Source of the DNA: Lomentospora prolificans
Taxonomy: Eukaryota; Ascomycota; Sordariomycetes; Microascales; Microascaceae
Direction: 5' to 3'
Length of the DNA stretch: 64,000 bases
Assembly: GCA_029532625.1 (NCBI GenBank)
Contig: JARFXM010000003.1
Span: 2,294,001-2,358,000, forward strand
Shown here: positions 34,581 to 45,332 of the stretch, one piece after another
How positions within the stretch are numbered: position 1 is the first letter of the stretch
Layout: each line of letters starts with the position of its first letter
The notes under the pieces: model-generated
What the model was told of the DNA's origin: nothing
Seen by the model: only the letters and a program-made list of their open reading frames with translations
The model's database searches: none
Position numbers and translations under genes: made by a program

Positions 34581-36396
34581 CTATGACAACGAATCTGAGG
34601 CTTTCCCCCTATTCTCACGGGCAATTCTCCGTCGTTGCTCTTCGCCTTCTATACCTGTTTTCACCTCAGTATGCGTCTCATTCAGCTTCGCATCACGTAT
34701 GAACAAGCAAACCAACAGACCCGCACCCGCATAAGAAACCATTTGAATGAAAACGTCCCGAATCGCGGTAAAGAACGCCTGCTGGACAATCACCCGCGTC
34801 GATTCATCAAGTTGATTAACTAACAATAGACTGGCCTGCGCACGATCACCTGAGAAGGCGGCGGCGAGAGCAGGGCCAATCTTCTGTGCGAGGTTGTCTC
34901 GCTGGGCGTCCATCTTGTTTGCAAACGCGACTGATCCGATGACGACTCCGATGCCAGAGGCTAGGTTACGCATTAAACTGAAGCTGGCCGTGGCTGCGCC
35001 ATTCTCCTGGGGGGAGACGTTGCTCTGAAGTGCGAGCAGGGGTGCCTGGAAAATTGCACCGAGGCCGGCGCCCGCGATGATCTGATAGATGATGATCCTA
35101 GGCCACGACTTTGAGATCGGCAGGTTGTAGAACAGACCGGTGCCCAATACAGCCACCACGAAACCGAGACGAATGACCCATATGTAGTTCCCGGTGACTT
35201 TGAAAAGAATGGCGACAGCGGCCGACGCGAAAGAGAGTGACAGGACGAAGGGAAGAAGCATGACACCCGAGGCTAGGGAAGAAGAGCCCAAGACGGCTTG
35301 GAAGTAAAGTGGAAGGAAGTAAGTAACCTGGGTGAAGGCTAAGCTATGGAAGAGGTTGACTAGAATGGTGGCGAAGTTGGATACGTTGGCGTACAAGTGC
35401 ATGGGGACTAGAGGGTACGGGGCAGCGACCCACTCCACGAGTATGAAGAGGGCCAAGGTGCTAGCGCCTCCGACAATGAGGCCGATGACGGTCGCCGAGT
35501 TCCACGGGTACGTGGAGCTTCCAAGCTGGAGCCCGAGCAGGAACATGACGATTCCGCCCGTGAGGGTTAAAGTGCCGAGCCAATCAATATACTTGATTCC
35601 CGCGGTGAGGGAAGTCTTGGGGGCTTGTAGCTTCAATGTGAAGAAAATGACGACGAAGGCTACACCTGATATCGGAAGATTGAGATAGAAGCACCATCTC
35701 CACGACACGTTTTTTGTGAAAGCGCCTCCTACGACTGGGCCTAGAGCTGCGGCAGTCGCCCAGACCATTCCTGTCATAGCGTAGTACTTGCCACGCTCCC
35801 TAGAAAGAAGCAGGGCGTCAGTCAGACGAAGAGAGCATGATGGTTATTATCTCGGGGAGACCAACCTTGGAGAATAGAGATCTGCAATGACGATGGTGCA
35901 GAGCGCCAGGATTCCCCCCGCACCGCAACCCTGGACGGCGCGGCCCAAGATCTCCATGGCGAGACTGACGGCTGTCGCACACAGCGCGCTGCCGACGAAG
36001 AAGACGGCAACGGTGCATAGTAATATTGCCCTGCGGCCCCAGATGTCGCTGAGCTTTCCCCACGTGGCTGTTACTGCAGAAGCCGCAATTTGAAAGGCGG
36101 AGCCAACCCAAACGAAGGCCGAGGTGGACTGGAAGTGCTCTGCGACGGTAGCCAACGCGGTCGACAGGATGGTGATGTCGAGGGCTGCTAGAAATATCGC
36201 GAGCTGGAATAACGATTCAAGTATGAGTGATGTGCCAAACGATCATGAGGGGGTCACGACGCACGCAAAGCGCCATCATTAAAAGGCTAGTTTGCAACTT
36301 AGACCGCGTCGCGGAAGAAGGCTGCTCTGTCAAAGCCTCGGGGACTTGGCTTTTGCCATCTCCCTCTCCTTTCTCAGCAGGAGGAGTGGACTCCAT
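34581..36396 (-). CDS. MFS multidrug-type exporter, DHA2 (14-span) family
   Basis: Exons 36396-36265, 36203-35866 and 35799-34581, 562 residues. It is a proton-coupled exporter in the plasma membrane for drugs, toxins or metabolites. After a 35-residue polar N-terminus come SLLMMALCLAIFLAALDITILSTALATV (span 1, DHA motif D1), motif A as GKLSDIWGRRA, and GRAVQGCGAGGI with the motif C-like GMVWATAAALGPVVGGAF that marks exporters. About 14 hydrophobic segments can be counted, with the extra pair typical of DHA2. Splices at both introns restore conserved sequence (YSPRERGKYYAMTG). The position next to a zinc-cluster regulator suggests regulated export, but no biosynthetic genes lie alongside. Confidence 0.93.
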
Positions 36397-38716
36397 GATT
36401 GTTGTCTGACCCCAGTGGCGATGAAAGTGGTCGGAGAAGGGTCCGGTTCGGGTTGTCGAGAATGGTATTCCTATGCTTTGGTCTGTTGCGACATGACTTT
36501 CGCGACAGCCTTTTTACACTGATTACCGGGGCTCACTGTCCTCCGCTGGTGATGCAATGTCGGACTTGGTAAGCGCCGAACTCCGGGTGCAATTGCTAGA
36601 ATGGCCAGCTGCAGTGCGTCACACGGGCCGTCTTATCGATTAGCTGGCTGTTGATCAACGACTTGCAAATCTGCTAACTCACACCATTTGAAGAAACCAG
36701 GATCGTGATGTGGAGACTCGAAATTAACTTCACAACATTTGGAGGATGAAACCTCTCGCAGCCTCGGTTTTAGACGACCTCGCAGCGCGCCACGAGGGGC
36801 TGTGACCCGGCCTACATCGCCGGAGAAGGGCTTGCCAGCTCTCTGTCGGCGGTATTTGATCCATTGAACATCTTTCGGGGTATTTCGAATTGGTAGTTGG
36901 AGCACTTATCGCCGTAGCGACCTACTTCGTATGTCTGGCTGCTCGAGATCGGACTTTAGAAGAGTTTCGTATAGTATCCCAATGGTACTTTCGCATCGAC
37001 TTCAGGACGAAGCATCTTTTAGGCATCCGGGTTTTGGATTACAATTTTATAGGGACCAGCCCCTGGTCTGGCCTCGAAGTGAAGAACCGTCTGGTATAAC
37101 TGCAGCTCGAGAAAGAGCTTCCATTTGCCATGGGGGACGTGTATCAGGGGGTGTTCGTTACCGCGTGCTTTGATCTTGATCACAGAAACACACCGTTCGG
37201 TAGGGAATGGGACTTAAGGGACCAATATTATTATCGGCGTCTGTTTGATTAAGCATGCTCTGAAGCGGATTTCAGAGATCCTCATACGGACTCACGCGTC
37301 CTTGGACTATCTCCATGTATGCGAAGCCATTGGAAGGAAGACTCCTAGATGAGGCGGGGAGCGCAATCCAAAAGGCCAGGAAATACAGCCGAGCAAAGAT
37401 GGGACACCTACGTGCGTCCTCTATGTGCGCCCCAGTTTCATCTTCGAACTTTTTTTTTTTCTTTTTCTTTTTTTTTTTACCTTTACTAGGGAGAAGCCTG
37501 GGCCGTTTGACAGCACCCCACCGCCAACGCAAAGAAATGTGGACTTTAGGGATATGGTAGGAAAAACATTTTTGCGGAAACGTGCATTGCTAGCTGGCGA
37601 GCGGTGGACTTTTGGACTTTTAGAATGATGATGCTTAAATGGTGCTGATAAAGGAAGTAGTACTCTCTGTGCACTTGCTCGTCGGGGAATTGGTTCATGC
37701 CAATAGGTAGAAGAAATCATCGATAGACCCAAATCTACCTGTTGGCTCGCTGTACTTACAGAGGTGATAGTGAATCATGGCCAGCAGCAGGAGCCCTCAG
37801 AGTACCTAGGGAAGTCGGGGTGTAGTCAATTGGTGACTGGGTCGCTCGGTTCGTACCCACTGGCTGCATGTATCAAAATCCATCCCATGGATTGATACTT
37901 ATTAAATTGATGGGGGCTGCTAGCGCAACTTCAAAGCCGCGCAAACCGACACCTCCAGGGCTAAGTTGCATCATAGCTGGCCTCTTCCTCATCGCCGTCA
38001 TCACAACCAACTCTCCCTCCATCGCCCACCCGCTCCGTCACGTTCTTGCCAATTCACTAATTAACGAGCCTCAGTTCTATATATCAACATTTTGTATATA
38101 ACGAGTAGCTTATGTACGTGACGCAGCTGCTCATACGACCGGGACCCTCCAATTGATATTCGCTGCGCACGTCTTTGTGCCGTCTCTTGCATCTGTCCCC
38201 ACATACCTACAACAGTACGAGAGGTGCAGCAGCATAGCCAGCTATTACCTCATTACCACCTTCTCTCCAGTACTTTGTGTTACGGTGTTACCTGCCGCTT
38301 CTGTGGGCGCGTGCCATCGAATCATAAGTGAACTATAGCTCTCTTCCAATCCCCTCGTTACTCGTTACTCTTCACCCCTCCTCCTATTTCCCCCCAGTTC
38401 CCCGCAATTGAAGTTGGTCTTTCTTGTCAGCGTCGCCTCGGCCGACCGTCTTGTAGCCCAATCCAAAGCTCCCAGTGGTTCTGACTATTAGGTCGTCGCC
38501 AACCTGGCGCCTGTGGTCAGGTTCAAATCCCTCCTCTTCCCCTCCCTTCTCCTCTTCACCATCATAGCCGCCATCCTGGCTGCCCCACGCGCCCTCCCCC
38601 GCCTCACCTCCATCTTCCAACAGCTTCGACTACGTCCTAGCTCGAGCTCAGCGTCTGCCGTTGCCGCATCTACTACCATCCTACAAACCTCACGCCCACT
38701 ATACACCGACGCCGCC
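36397..38716. other. Intergenic region between divergent DHA2 and peptidase genes
   Basis: No separate gene recognised in 2.3 kb. It contains T-rich tracts near 37450-37480. Its last 225 bases (38492-38716) are open in the peptidase frame and look translated, although they contain no ATG. A good 3' splice site (CTGAC then TATTAG at 38491) precedes this stretch. Confidence 0.55.
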
Positions 38717-40979
38717 ATGGCTCCCGACAAGTATCGAAATCCTCCCCAGCCTCCGCCGCTCTTCACCGGGACAAAGGAGTCCATTGTTGCCGATGCGAAG
38801 AAGCTATGCGACTCGACTCGATCTCTCCTCGACAAGATTGTCGCCGATGAGACTGCCGACAGGGGTACCTTCACCAGCGTGCTTCTGCCCCAGCTCGAGG
38901 ACGAGAACCAAGTCGGACTGACGGCCCGCATCCTCGGCTTCTACCAATACGTCTCTGCTAACGAAGATTTGCGTGGTGCTTCTACCGAGGCTGAGAAAGT
39001 CCTCGATGAGTTTAGCATCGAGTGCAACATGCGAGAGGACGTTTTCAAGCTGGTTGAGGGTGTTTACAACCGGAGGGACTCCGCTACCGATATCGACCCC
39101 GAGAGCTTGCACCTTTTGGAGAAAGAATACAAGAGCTATATCAAGAATGGCCTGGGTTTGCCCGCTGGCGAGAAGCGAGATCGCTTCAAGGAGATCAAGA
39201 AGCGACTGAGTCAGATCTCCATCGAGTTTCAGAAGAACTTAAACGAGGAGAACGGCGGAATTTGGTTCACTCGTGAGCAGCTGAAAGGTGTTCCTGAGGA
39301 TGTCGTCAACTCACTTGAGAAGGGTGAGGGTGAAAACGAGGGCAAGCTCAAGCTCAGCTTCAAGTATCCTGACCTTTTCCCCACCCTCAAATTCGCCGTC
39401 AACCCGGATACTCGGCGAGTGGTCTTCACCGAGAACGAGAACAAGGTACGGCTCATGACTCCCAAGTGGTCATCTCGTTAAACGCTAAGGCGAATGTCTT
39501 CTAACCCTGTAAATTCTCATTTAGGTCAACAAGAATGTACCTCTCTTCAAGGAGGCCGTTGAACTCCGCGATGAGGCAGCGCGCCTCCTCGGCTATCCTG
39601 ACCACGCTACTCTCAGAATTGAAGACAAGATGTCCAAGACCCCCAAGACCGTCAATGACTTCCTCGGTGATCTTCGCATCCGCCTGTCTCCTGGTGGAGA
39701 AAAGGAGGTCGCCCACTTGTTGGAGCTCAAGAAGGCTGATTCCGAGGCCCGCAGCATTCCTTTCGACGGCAAGTACTACCTCTGGGACCATCGTTTCTAC
39801 GATCGCCTGATGATCGAAAAGGAGTACAGCATCGATGAGATTCAGATTGCAAACTACTTTCCTCTACAGTCTACTGTCACCGGCATGCTCAAGATCTTCG
39901 AGGAGCTGCTCGGTTTTGTCTTTGTTGAGCTCGGACCCGAAGAGCGAGCCAAAGTCAGCTCGACGGGCAGGGCCGAGGACATTGTTTGGCATGAAGATGT
40001 CATACTCTTTAGCGTCTGGGATGATGCTGGAGAGGGAGACGGCTTCGTCGGCTACCTATACCTGGATCTGCATCCCCGAAAGGGCAAGTATGGGCATGCA
40101 GCCAACTTCAACATGCAGCCTGGTTTCTTGAAAAAAGATGGCTCCCGATACTATCCTGCTACGGCCCTCGTCTGCAATTTCAGCAAGCCTTCGGGCTCCA
40201 AGCCTTCCCTTCTCAAGCATGATGAGGTTGTGACTCTCTTCCACGAACTAGGGCATGGTATTCATGACCTTGCTGGGCGTACCAGATTCTCTCGCTTCCA
40301 CGGAACTAGCACTGTTAGGGATTTTGTCGAAGCCCCATCTCAAATGTTAGAGAACTGGTGCTGGACGCCTAGCGTGCTCAAGTCTCTATCCAACCACTGG
40401 CAGTCCGGCGAAAAGATCCCTGATGATCTCATTGAGAAGCTTATCGCCACCAAGCATGTCAATGGTGCTCTCTTCAACCTCCGCCAGCTTCACTTTGGTA
40501 TCTTCGATATGACAATCCATACACCAAAGTCTCACGACGATCTCAAGTCCTTGAACATCCCTAAGCTCTACAACGAGCTTCGAGCCGATATCTGTGGTAT
40601 GAAGGGCCCCGAGGCTCTTGGAGCTCAACTGTATGTAGTATCCCGCCTTTCATGCATCCCAAACGCTGGCGAGTATATAACTGACCAATATTCTTTTAGC
40701 GACTGGGGTAATGGGCAGGCCACTTTCGGGCACCTTATCGGTGGATATGATGCGGGCTATTACGGGTACCTCTCTTCGGAGGTGTACTCGGCTGACATGT
40801 TCCACTCAGTTTTCAAGAAAAACCCCATGGACGGAAAGGAAGGCCGGCGATACCGTCACACCGTTCTCGAGAAGGGTGGTAGTCAGGATGAGATGAAGAC
40901 GCTGGAGCAGTTCCTTGGCCGAAAGCCAAGCTCGGAAGCTTTCTACAATGAGCTTGGAATTTCCCAGGAATCGGCGTAG
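38717..40979 (+). CDS. prd1: M3-family metallo-oligopeptidase (saccharolysin/thimet oligopeptidase type)
   Basis: Exons 38717-39445, 39525-40630 and 40700-40979, 704 residues from the first ATG. It is a zinc endopeptidase that degrades short peptides in cytosol and, in yeast Prd1, also in the mitochondrial intermembrane space. The zinc site is visible as HELGHGIHDL (His483, Glu484, His487), followed by DFVEAPSQMLENW with the third ligand Glu. The C-terminal substrate block GQATFGHLIGGYDAGYYGYLSSEVYSADMF is intact. The second intron (40631-40699) is 69 nt with no stop, so retention would add 23 residues in frame. The family lacks such an insertion, so splicing is preferred. Upstream of the ATG the frame stays open for 75 codons with a basic, acid-free composition, described among the findings. 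Confidence 0.94.
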
Positions 40980-41663
40980 AAACAGGTGCGAGCACTGTAT
41001 TCTTTATAGTATAGTAGCGATGGTAGAAGGGACTAGCTTACCTCCGATATGGCCTTGTATTCAATAGCATGGCTTTGAAGCCAGTAACGACATACTGCAG
41101 TCGGCTCCTCGCACCATGTATTGGTTCAATTGAAGGTGGCGTCAAGCCTGATAGCAGATGTCGCGCGTCATCACACTGCATAAAACCACAAGTTCCGTTA
41201 TGTATTATGGTAAGTTTGTGCAGTGGGGTATTAAAACTGAGAGCGTTGGTGGGGCAGAGACTTCTGCGGGCCCGAAGATGATCCGAATGTAAACAAACGC
41301 GGTGAAGTGAGCCAATTGACGAACGGAATTTAAGCACCTCGCCAAATAATAGCCCAGACACGTTATTACCACTTTAAGAGCTTCCCTCCACTGTCTTTCC
41401 CGCACTCTGCCAAACTTGGGATTGTGTCTTCTCTTCATTAATCCCAGTATATTTCTGTCATTCTTTTGCCGACGATTTTTTTTCTTCTCTTTTTTGGAGG
41501 GTTTCACAGTCTCCATAGAACCAGCTCTCCATAAACATCGAAACAACGTACTACCATTACCACGACTGGACCCCCGTGTAGCGATATCAAACACCGACCA
41601 CAACAGCACCACAGCTCGAAGGACGACGCTCATCCAGCGCTCTCCCATAGGGCGCCGTTGAAG
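40980..41663. other. Intergenic region between prd1-like peptidase and BIR1
   Basis: 3' region of the peptidase gene and promoter of BIR1. No gene seen. Confidence 0.6.
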
Positions 41664-44623
41664 ATGGAGAGTACAGACGAGTTCATCACTTTTGAGGCGC
41701 GATTAGCCTCGTTTAAAATTGTCCAGAAAAAGAGGGCCTCGACAACGGGATCGCGAGGCACCAAAACGATTAAGTGGCCGCACCCGCATATATCCTCTGA
41801 ATTGGTGAGTACTTGCTAGCTCGGGGGCTATCTATCTGAAAGTCGCAATACTGACTGGCGTCGATGCGTGATAGCTTGCAAAAGCCGGGTGGATCTATCA
41901 GCCTCACCCCGAGCACCCCGACCAAGTAGTATGTTTTCTGTGTCGGAAAGGTCTTGATGGATGGGAGAAGGGTGATGATCCCCTACTTGAGCATTTAAAC
42001 CACGCGCCAAACTGCGGATGGGCCATTCTGGCCGCGATCGAGGCGGAAATTCCGCAATATCTGGCCGAGGATCCGAAGAGCAAGCGCATGATTGACGCGA
42101 GAAAAGCCACTTTTGCGGGAAGGTGGCCGCATGAGGGCAAGAAGGGATGGAAGTGCAAAACAAAACAGGTGAGGCCTTTTTTTCAGCTCTTGCTAACAAC
42201 TGGTGTGCTAACGCGTCTGTATCTGAAAGCTCGCGGAAGCTGGTTGGAAGTACACCCCGACGCCAGAATCCGACGACATGGCGACGTGCGCGTACTGCCA
42301 ACTGATGCTTGACGGATGGGAACCAGGTGACAAGCCATTGTGAGTAATAGGCGTGAATCTCCAGTACAGGGAGCCCTGAAAGCTAACCTAGTCTAGGGAT
42401 GAGCATTTCAACCGATCGCCCGAATGTCTTTTCTTCAACTTTGTTGATCCGAATCCTGCCCCCGCCAAAAAGCCTGCTCGTGGGCGGACAACTCGAGCTT
42501 CCAAGGCATCAAGAGCTTCGGTCCAATCTACTGGCATGAGCACTTTTATCTCTGACGGTCCCTCGACGCTGGATATGCCGGCCCAATATGAAGATAGCAT
42601 CGTGACCACCGCCTCCAAGCGTGGCCGACCTAAGAAAGCGACGACCGCCGCGAAGGGTGGTAGGAAAACGCGGACGAAGAAGGAAGAATTTGTGGAAGTT
42701 GAGGATACCGAAGTCACTATTAGCGAAGACATGCCACCACCCCCAGTACCTGCTCCCAAAGGGAGGAAGAGCCGGAAGCCGGCAAATGAACTCGCAGAGG
42801 ACTCGGCGATGGCCATCGACGAAGATGAGCTGGTAGCTGCGCCAAAGCCGAAGAGGGGCAAGAAGCGGACTAGCGAGGCCGTTGAAGACTCTGTTCTTAC
42901 TGCAACGGAGGCACCGGCTCCCAAGAGGCGGGTGACGCGTACACAGGCGGCCGTTAACGATGCCGCTACCTCGCAGCAGGATACAGAAATGATGGAGGCG
43001 GAAGCTCCCTCAAAGAAAACTACTGCAGGGCGGAAGAAGGGTCGCGCCTCGGCGAAATCTACACGAAAGGCATCTGGCACATCGCTCCGTTCCACAGCGT
43101 CGACTGCATCCCTTCGTGCTGCTGCAGCAGCTCAGGATGATATTCCTGATGACGACGAAATTGAGCGACAGTTGGTAGCTGATCTCGAGAGGCCCCTCTC
43201 TGACGAGGAGGATATGGCTATGGATTCGGACTCGGAGAGAAGACGCAAAGCCGACCGCATGGCTTCTAAGAAGAAGTCGGTCGAACCTTACAAAGAGGAG
43301 TTTCGTGTAGGTGAACAGGGTAACTATGCCATGTTTGATCCTGCGCCCGTGGTTCCCGACGAAGCGGAGGTAAATGCCGAGCTGGAACGAATGGAAGCCG
43401 AGGCTCAGCATCAAGAACCGGAGCTTGAGAAGCTGGAGGTACCCAAGAAGGGCCGCAAGGCTGGCACTAGAAAGGCATCAAGACAAACAAAAAAGGCGAA
43501 GGCTGTGCCCGAGCCTGAGCCGACACCGGAACCGGTTAGCGAACCTGAGCCTGCACCCGAGCCCGAACCGGCTGTGGAACCCGAACCCGAGCCGGAGCCG
43601 GAATTTATGGCTGTCCCTGAACCTGAGCCTGAGCCTGAGCCAGAAGCTGAAGCTGCGGAGACTTCTATATATGAAGATGCGGCGGAGCCCGCGGAGCCGG
43701 AGATTCATGAACCGAGCCCTGTTAGCACAAGTGTAGCGACTAAGAGCGCTGTCTTTGACGTTGCTGCGGAAGAGGAAAAGCAGCCCGCTCCTGCCAAGAG
43801 GGGCCGGGGACGGCCTCCTAAGAAGAGGGGTTCTCGCGGACGATCCTCGGCGGCTTCCGTCAAGCAGCGTAGCTCGGTTGCTGAGCCATTGCCAGCCCCG
43901 CTGGCCGAGCCTGAGCAGAGTGTTTACAGGTCGGTCGAAACTGAGCAGCAGGAATTCGCCGAGGCTTTTCCTGCCAAACCCGTACAGGAGCGGGAAGAGG
44001 AACTTGTTGACTCTGAGCCCGAACTGGTAGTCGTGCCAGCTGAGGACGAGGATCCCATGTCCCCAGTTGCCCGACCTTTGCCTCAGATTCCTACCTCCGT
44101 TGCCCGCCTCTCGCACCACGCTCCATCAACTCCCGGTTCGCATGTTTCCCCCGCAGTATCTACCCGCAACGGTGTCTTGTCTCCGTCCCAGTCACCGCAA
44201 TCTTCCGACGCTGAAAACCATCCTCCTTCGTCGAAGCCGTCCAAGATCAAACGACCAGTGTTGGCCCCAGTTCTAGGGACTAAGGGCACCCCTAACAGAA
44301 TCCTTAACTCCCCGACGAAGCGGACAATGGTCTCTACGCTACAGTCGACGACACCCTGGACGACTGTGGACATTGATCTCGTACTTGGTTCGCCCGAAAA
44401 GAAGGCTGCGAGCGGCGACAAGGAGAACTCTGTCGATAGGCTTCTAAAGAAGGGTTCCGAGCTGACGAGCCCGGAGAAGAAGATGACGGTGGAGGAGTGG
44501 ATCTACCATAATGCTGGCAAGGCCGAGGACGAGCTCAAGGCCAAGTGCGAGTCGATGGTGGGCAGATTCGAGGGCGAGGGTATGCGTGCCATGAGGGTTC
44601 TCGAGGGGTTGATTGTCGAGTAG
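41664..44623 (+). CDS. bir1: Survivin-like chromosomal passenger protein Bir1 with two BIR domains
   Basis: Exons 41664-41804, 41875-42168, 42230-42339 and 42397-44623, 923 residues. In yeasts Bir1 targets the Aurora B complex to centromeres and the spindle midzone. Two BIR zinc domains occupy roughly residues 5-100 and 110-200. Their ligands are visible as CFLC plus His and Cys in [11 protein letters not shown], and CAYC plus EHFNRSPEC. The long last exon encodes a low-complexity tail with AT-hook-like blocks (KRGRPKK and [15 protein letters not shown]), a Pro-Glu repeat tract, and many Ser-Pro/Thr-Pro sites that could be Cdk targets. It ends in a conserved helical block ([20 protein letters not shown]) that probably joins INCENP and Borealin equivalents. 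All three introns are 57-70 nt. Confidence 0.93.
43502..43665 (+). repeat. Pro-Glu dipeptide repeat tract in bir1
   Basis: Degenerate CCNGAR hexamers encode about 20 Glu-Pro or Pro-Glu pairs broken by Ala, Val, Thr and Ser, between the two AT-hook-like blocks of Bir1. Confidence 0.85.
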
Positions 44624-45332
44624 GGAGGTGCTCGTGGATCAGATATGTGTATGATGGATTCCAATGAGGCTTTGGGCTGGAACTGGGGTTTGCAACGTAT
44701 GGAAGGACGGGTAGTATCTGTGTACGTACGGGGGTTTGGGCATTAGGACTCGGCGTTTACATCTAAATTTCCGTAATGAATGACTGCATGAACGATTTCA
44801 AGATGTTTTTCGTTTGCATTCCCGCCTTCTGGAGGCTGCAATTTCCTTATTTTTCTTGTGATTGCGAACAGCCCGGGCGACTACAACATGCCAAATACTG
44901 GATACATGCTCTGCGAAATATACCAGGAGCAAGTTTCATGTGGAAAATGTTTCTTCAATGCGCGGGTGACTATCTAGTCTCAATCTCTTAGTTCTAGCCC
45001 CCTCTCTTCCCCAAGCATTACCACCTAGAGTTATGGTAATATCCTGATCCCTCTCAGGGCCTCTCAAGGCTGTCCGTCTTTCCAGTCCAGAATGGTATCC
45101 TCGTCAAATCGTTACAAAGCCAAGTAGAAAAGGAACCAAAGCGCAAGCTACCTGTTCCCAAAGCCAGGGAACCCATATTCCCTTCCCATCGCTAGAAGGG
45201 CAAACAATAGTCTATCTTTGAGGGGTTTAAGAAAATAACCAAAAGAAATATGACAAAAAGAAAGAAAATGAGTGTTGAAAAGATGAACAAGAATCGAAGT
45301 ATCCCTTTTGCTCTGCTCCTCAATCGAGATGC
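44624..45332. other. Intergenic region between convergent BIR1 and MFS genes
   Basis: 3' regions of both flanking genes. No gene seen. Confidence 0.6.

Noticed and set aside
32430..36396. Secondary-metabolite cluster around the regulator and exporter
   Set aside because: No polyketide, peptide or terpene synthase and no tailoring enzymes nearby. Flanking genes are Cdc4 and an oligopeptidase.
37806..37870. tRNA gene suggested by a TAGTCAATTGG A-box-like and GGTTCGTACCC B-box-like pair
   Set aside because: The boxes are too close together and no acceptor or anticodon stem can be formed.
43478..44119. 213-codon Arg/Leu-rich minus-strand frame
   Set aside because: It is the reverse of the Pro-Glu and Ser/Ala-rich tail of bir1. 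Its repetitive arginines come from the repeat.
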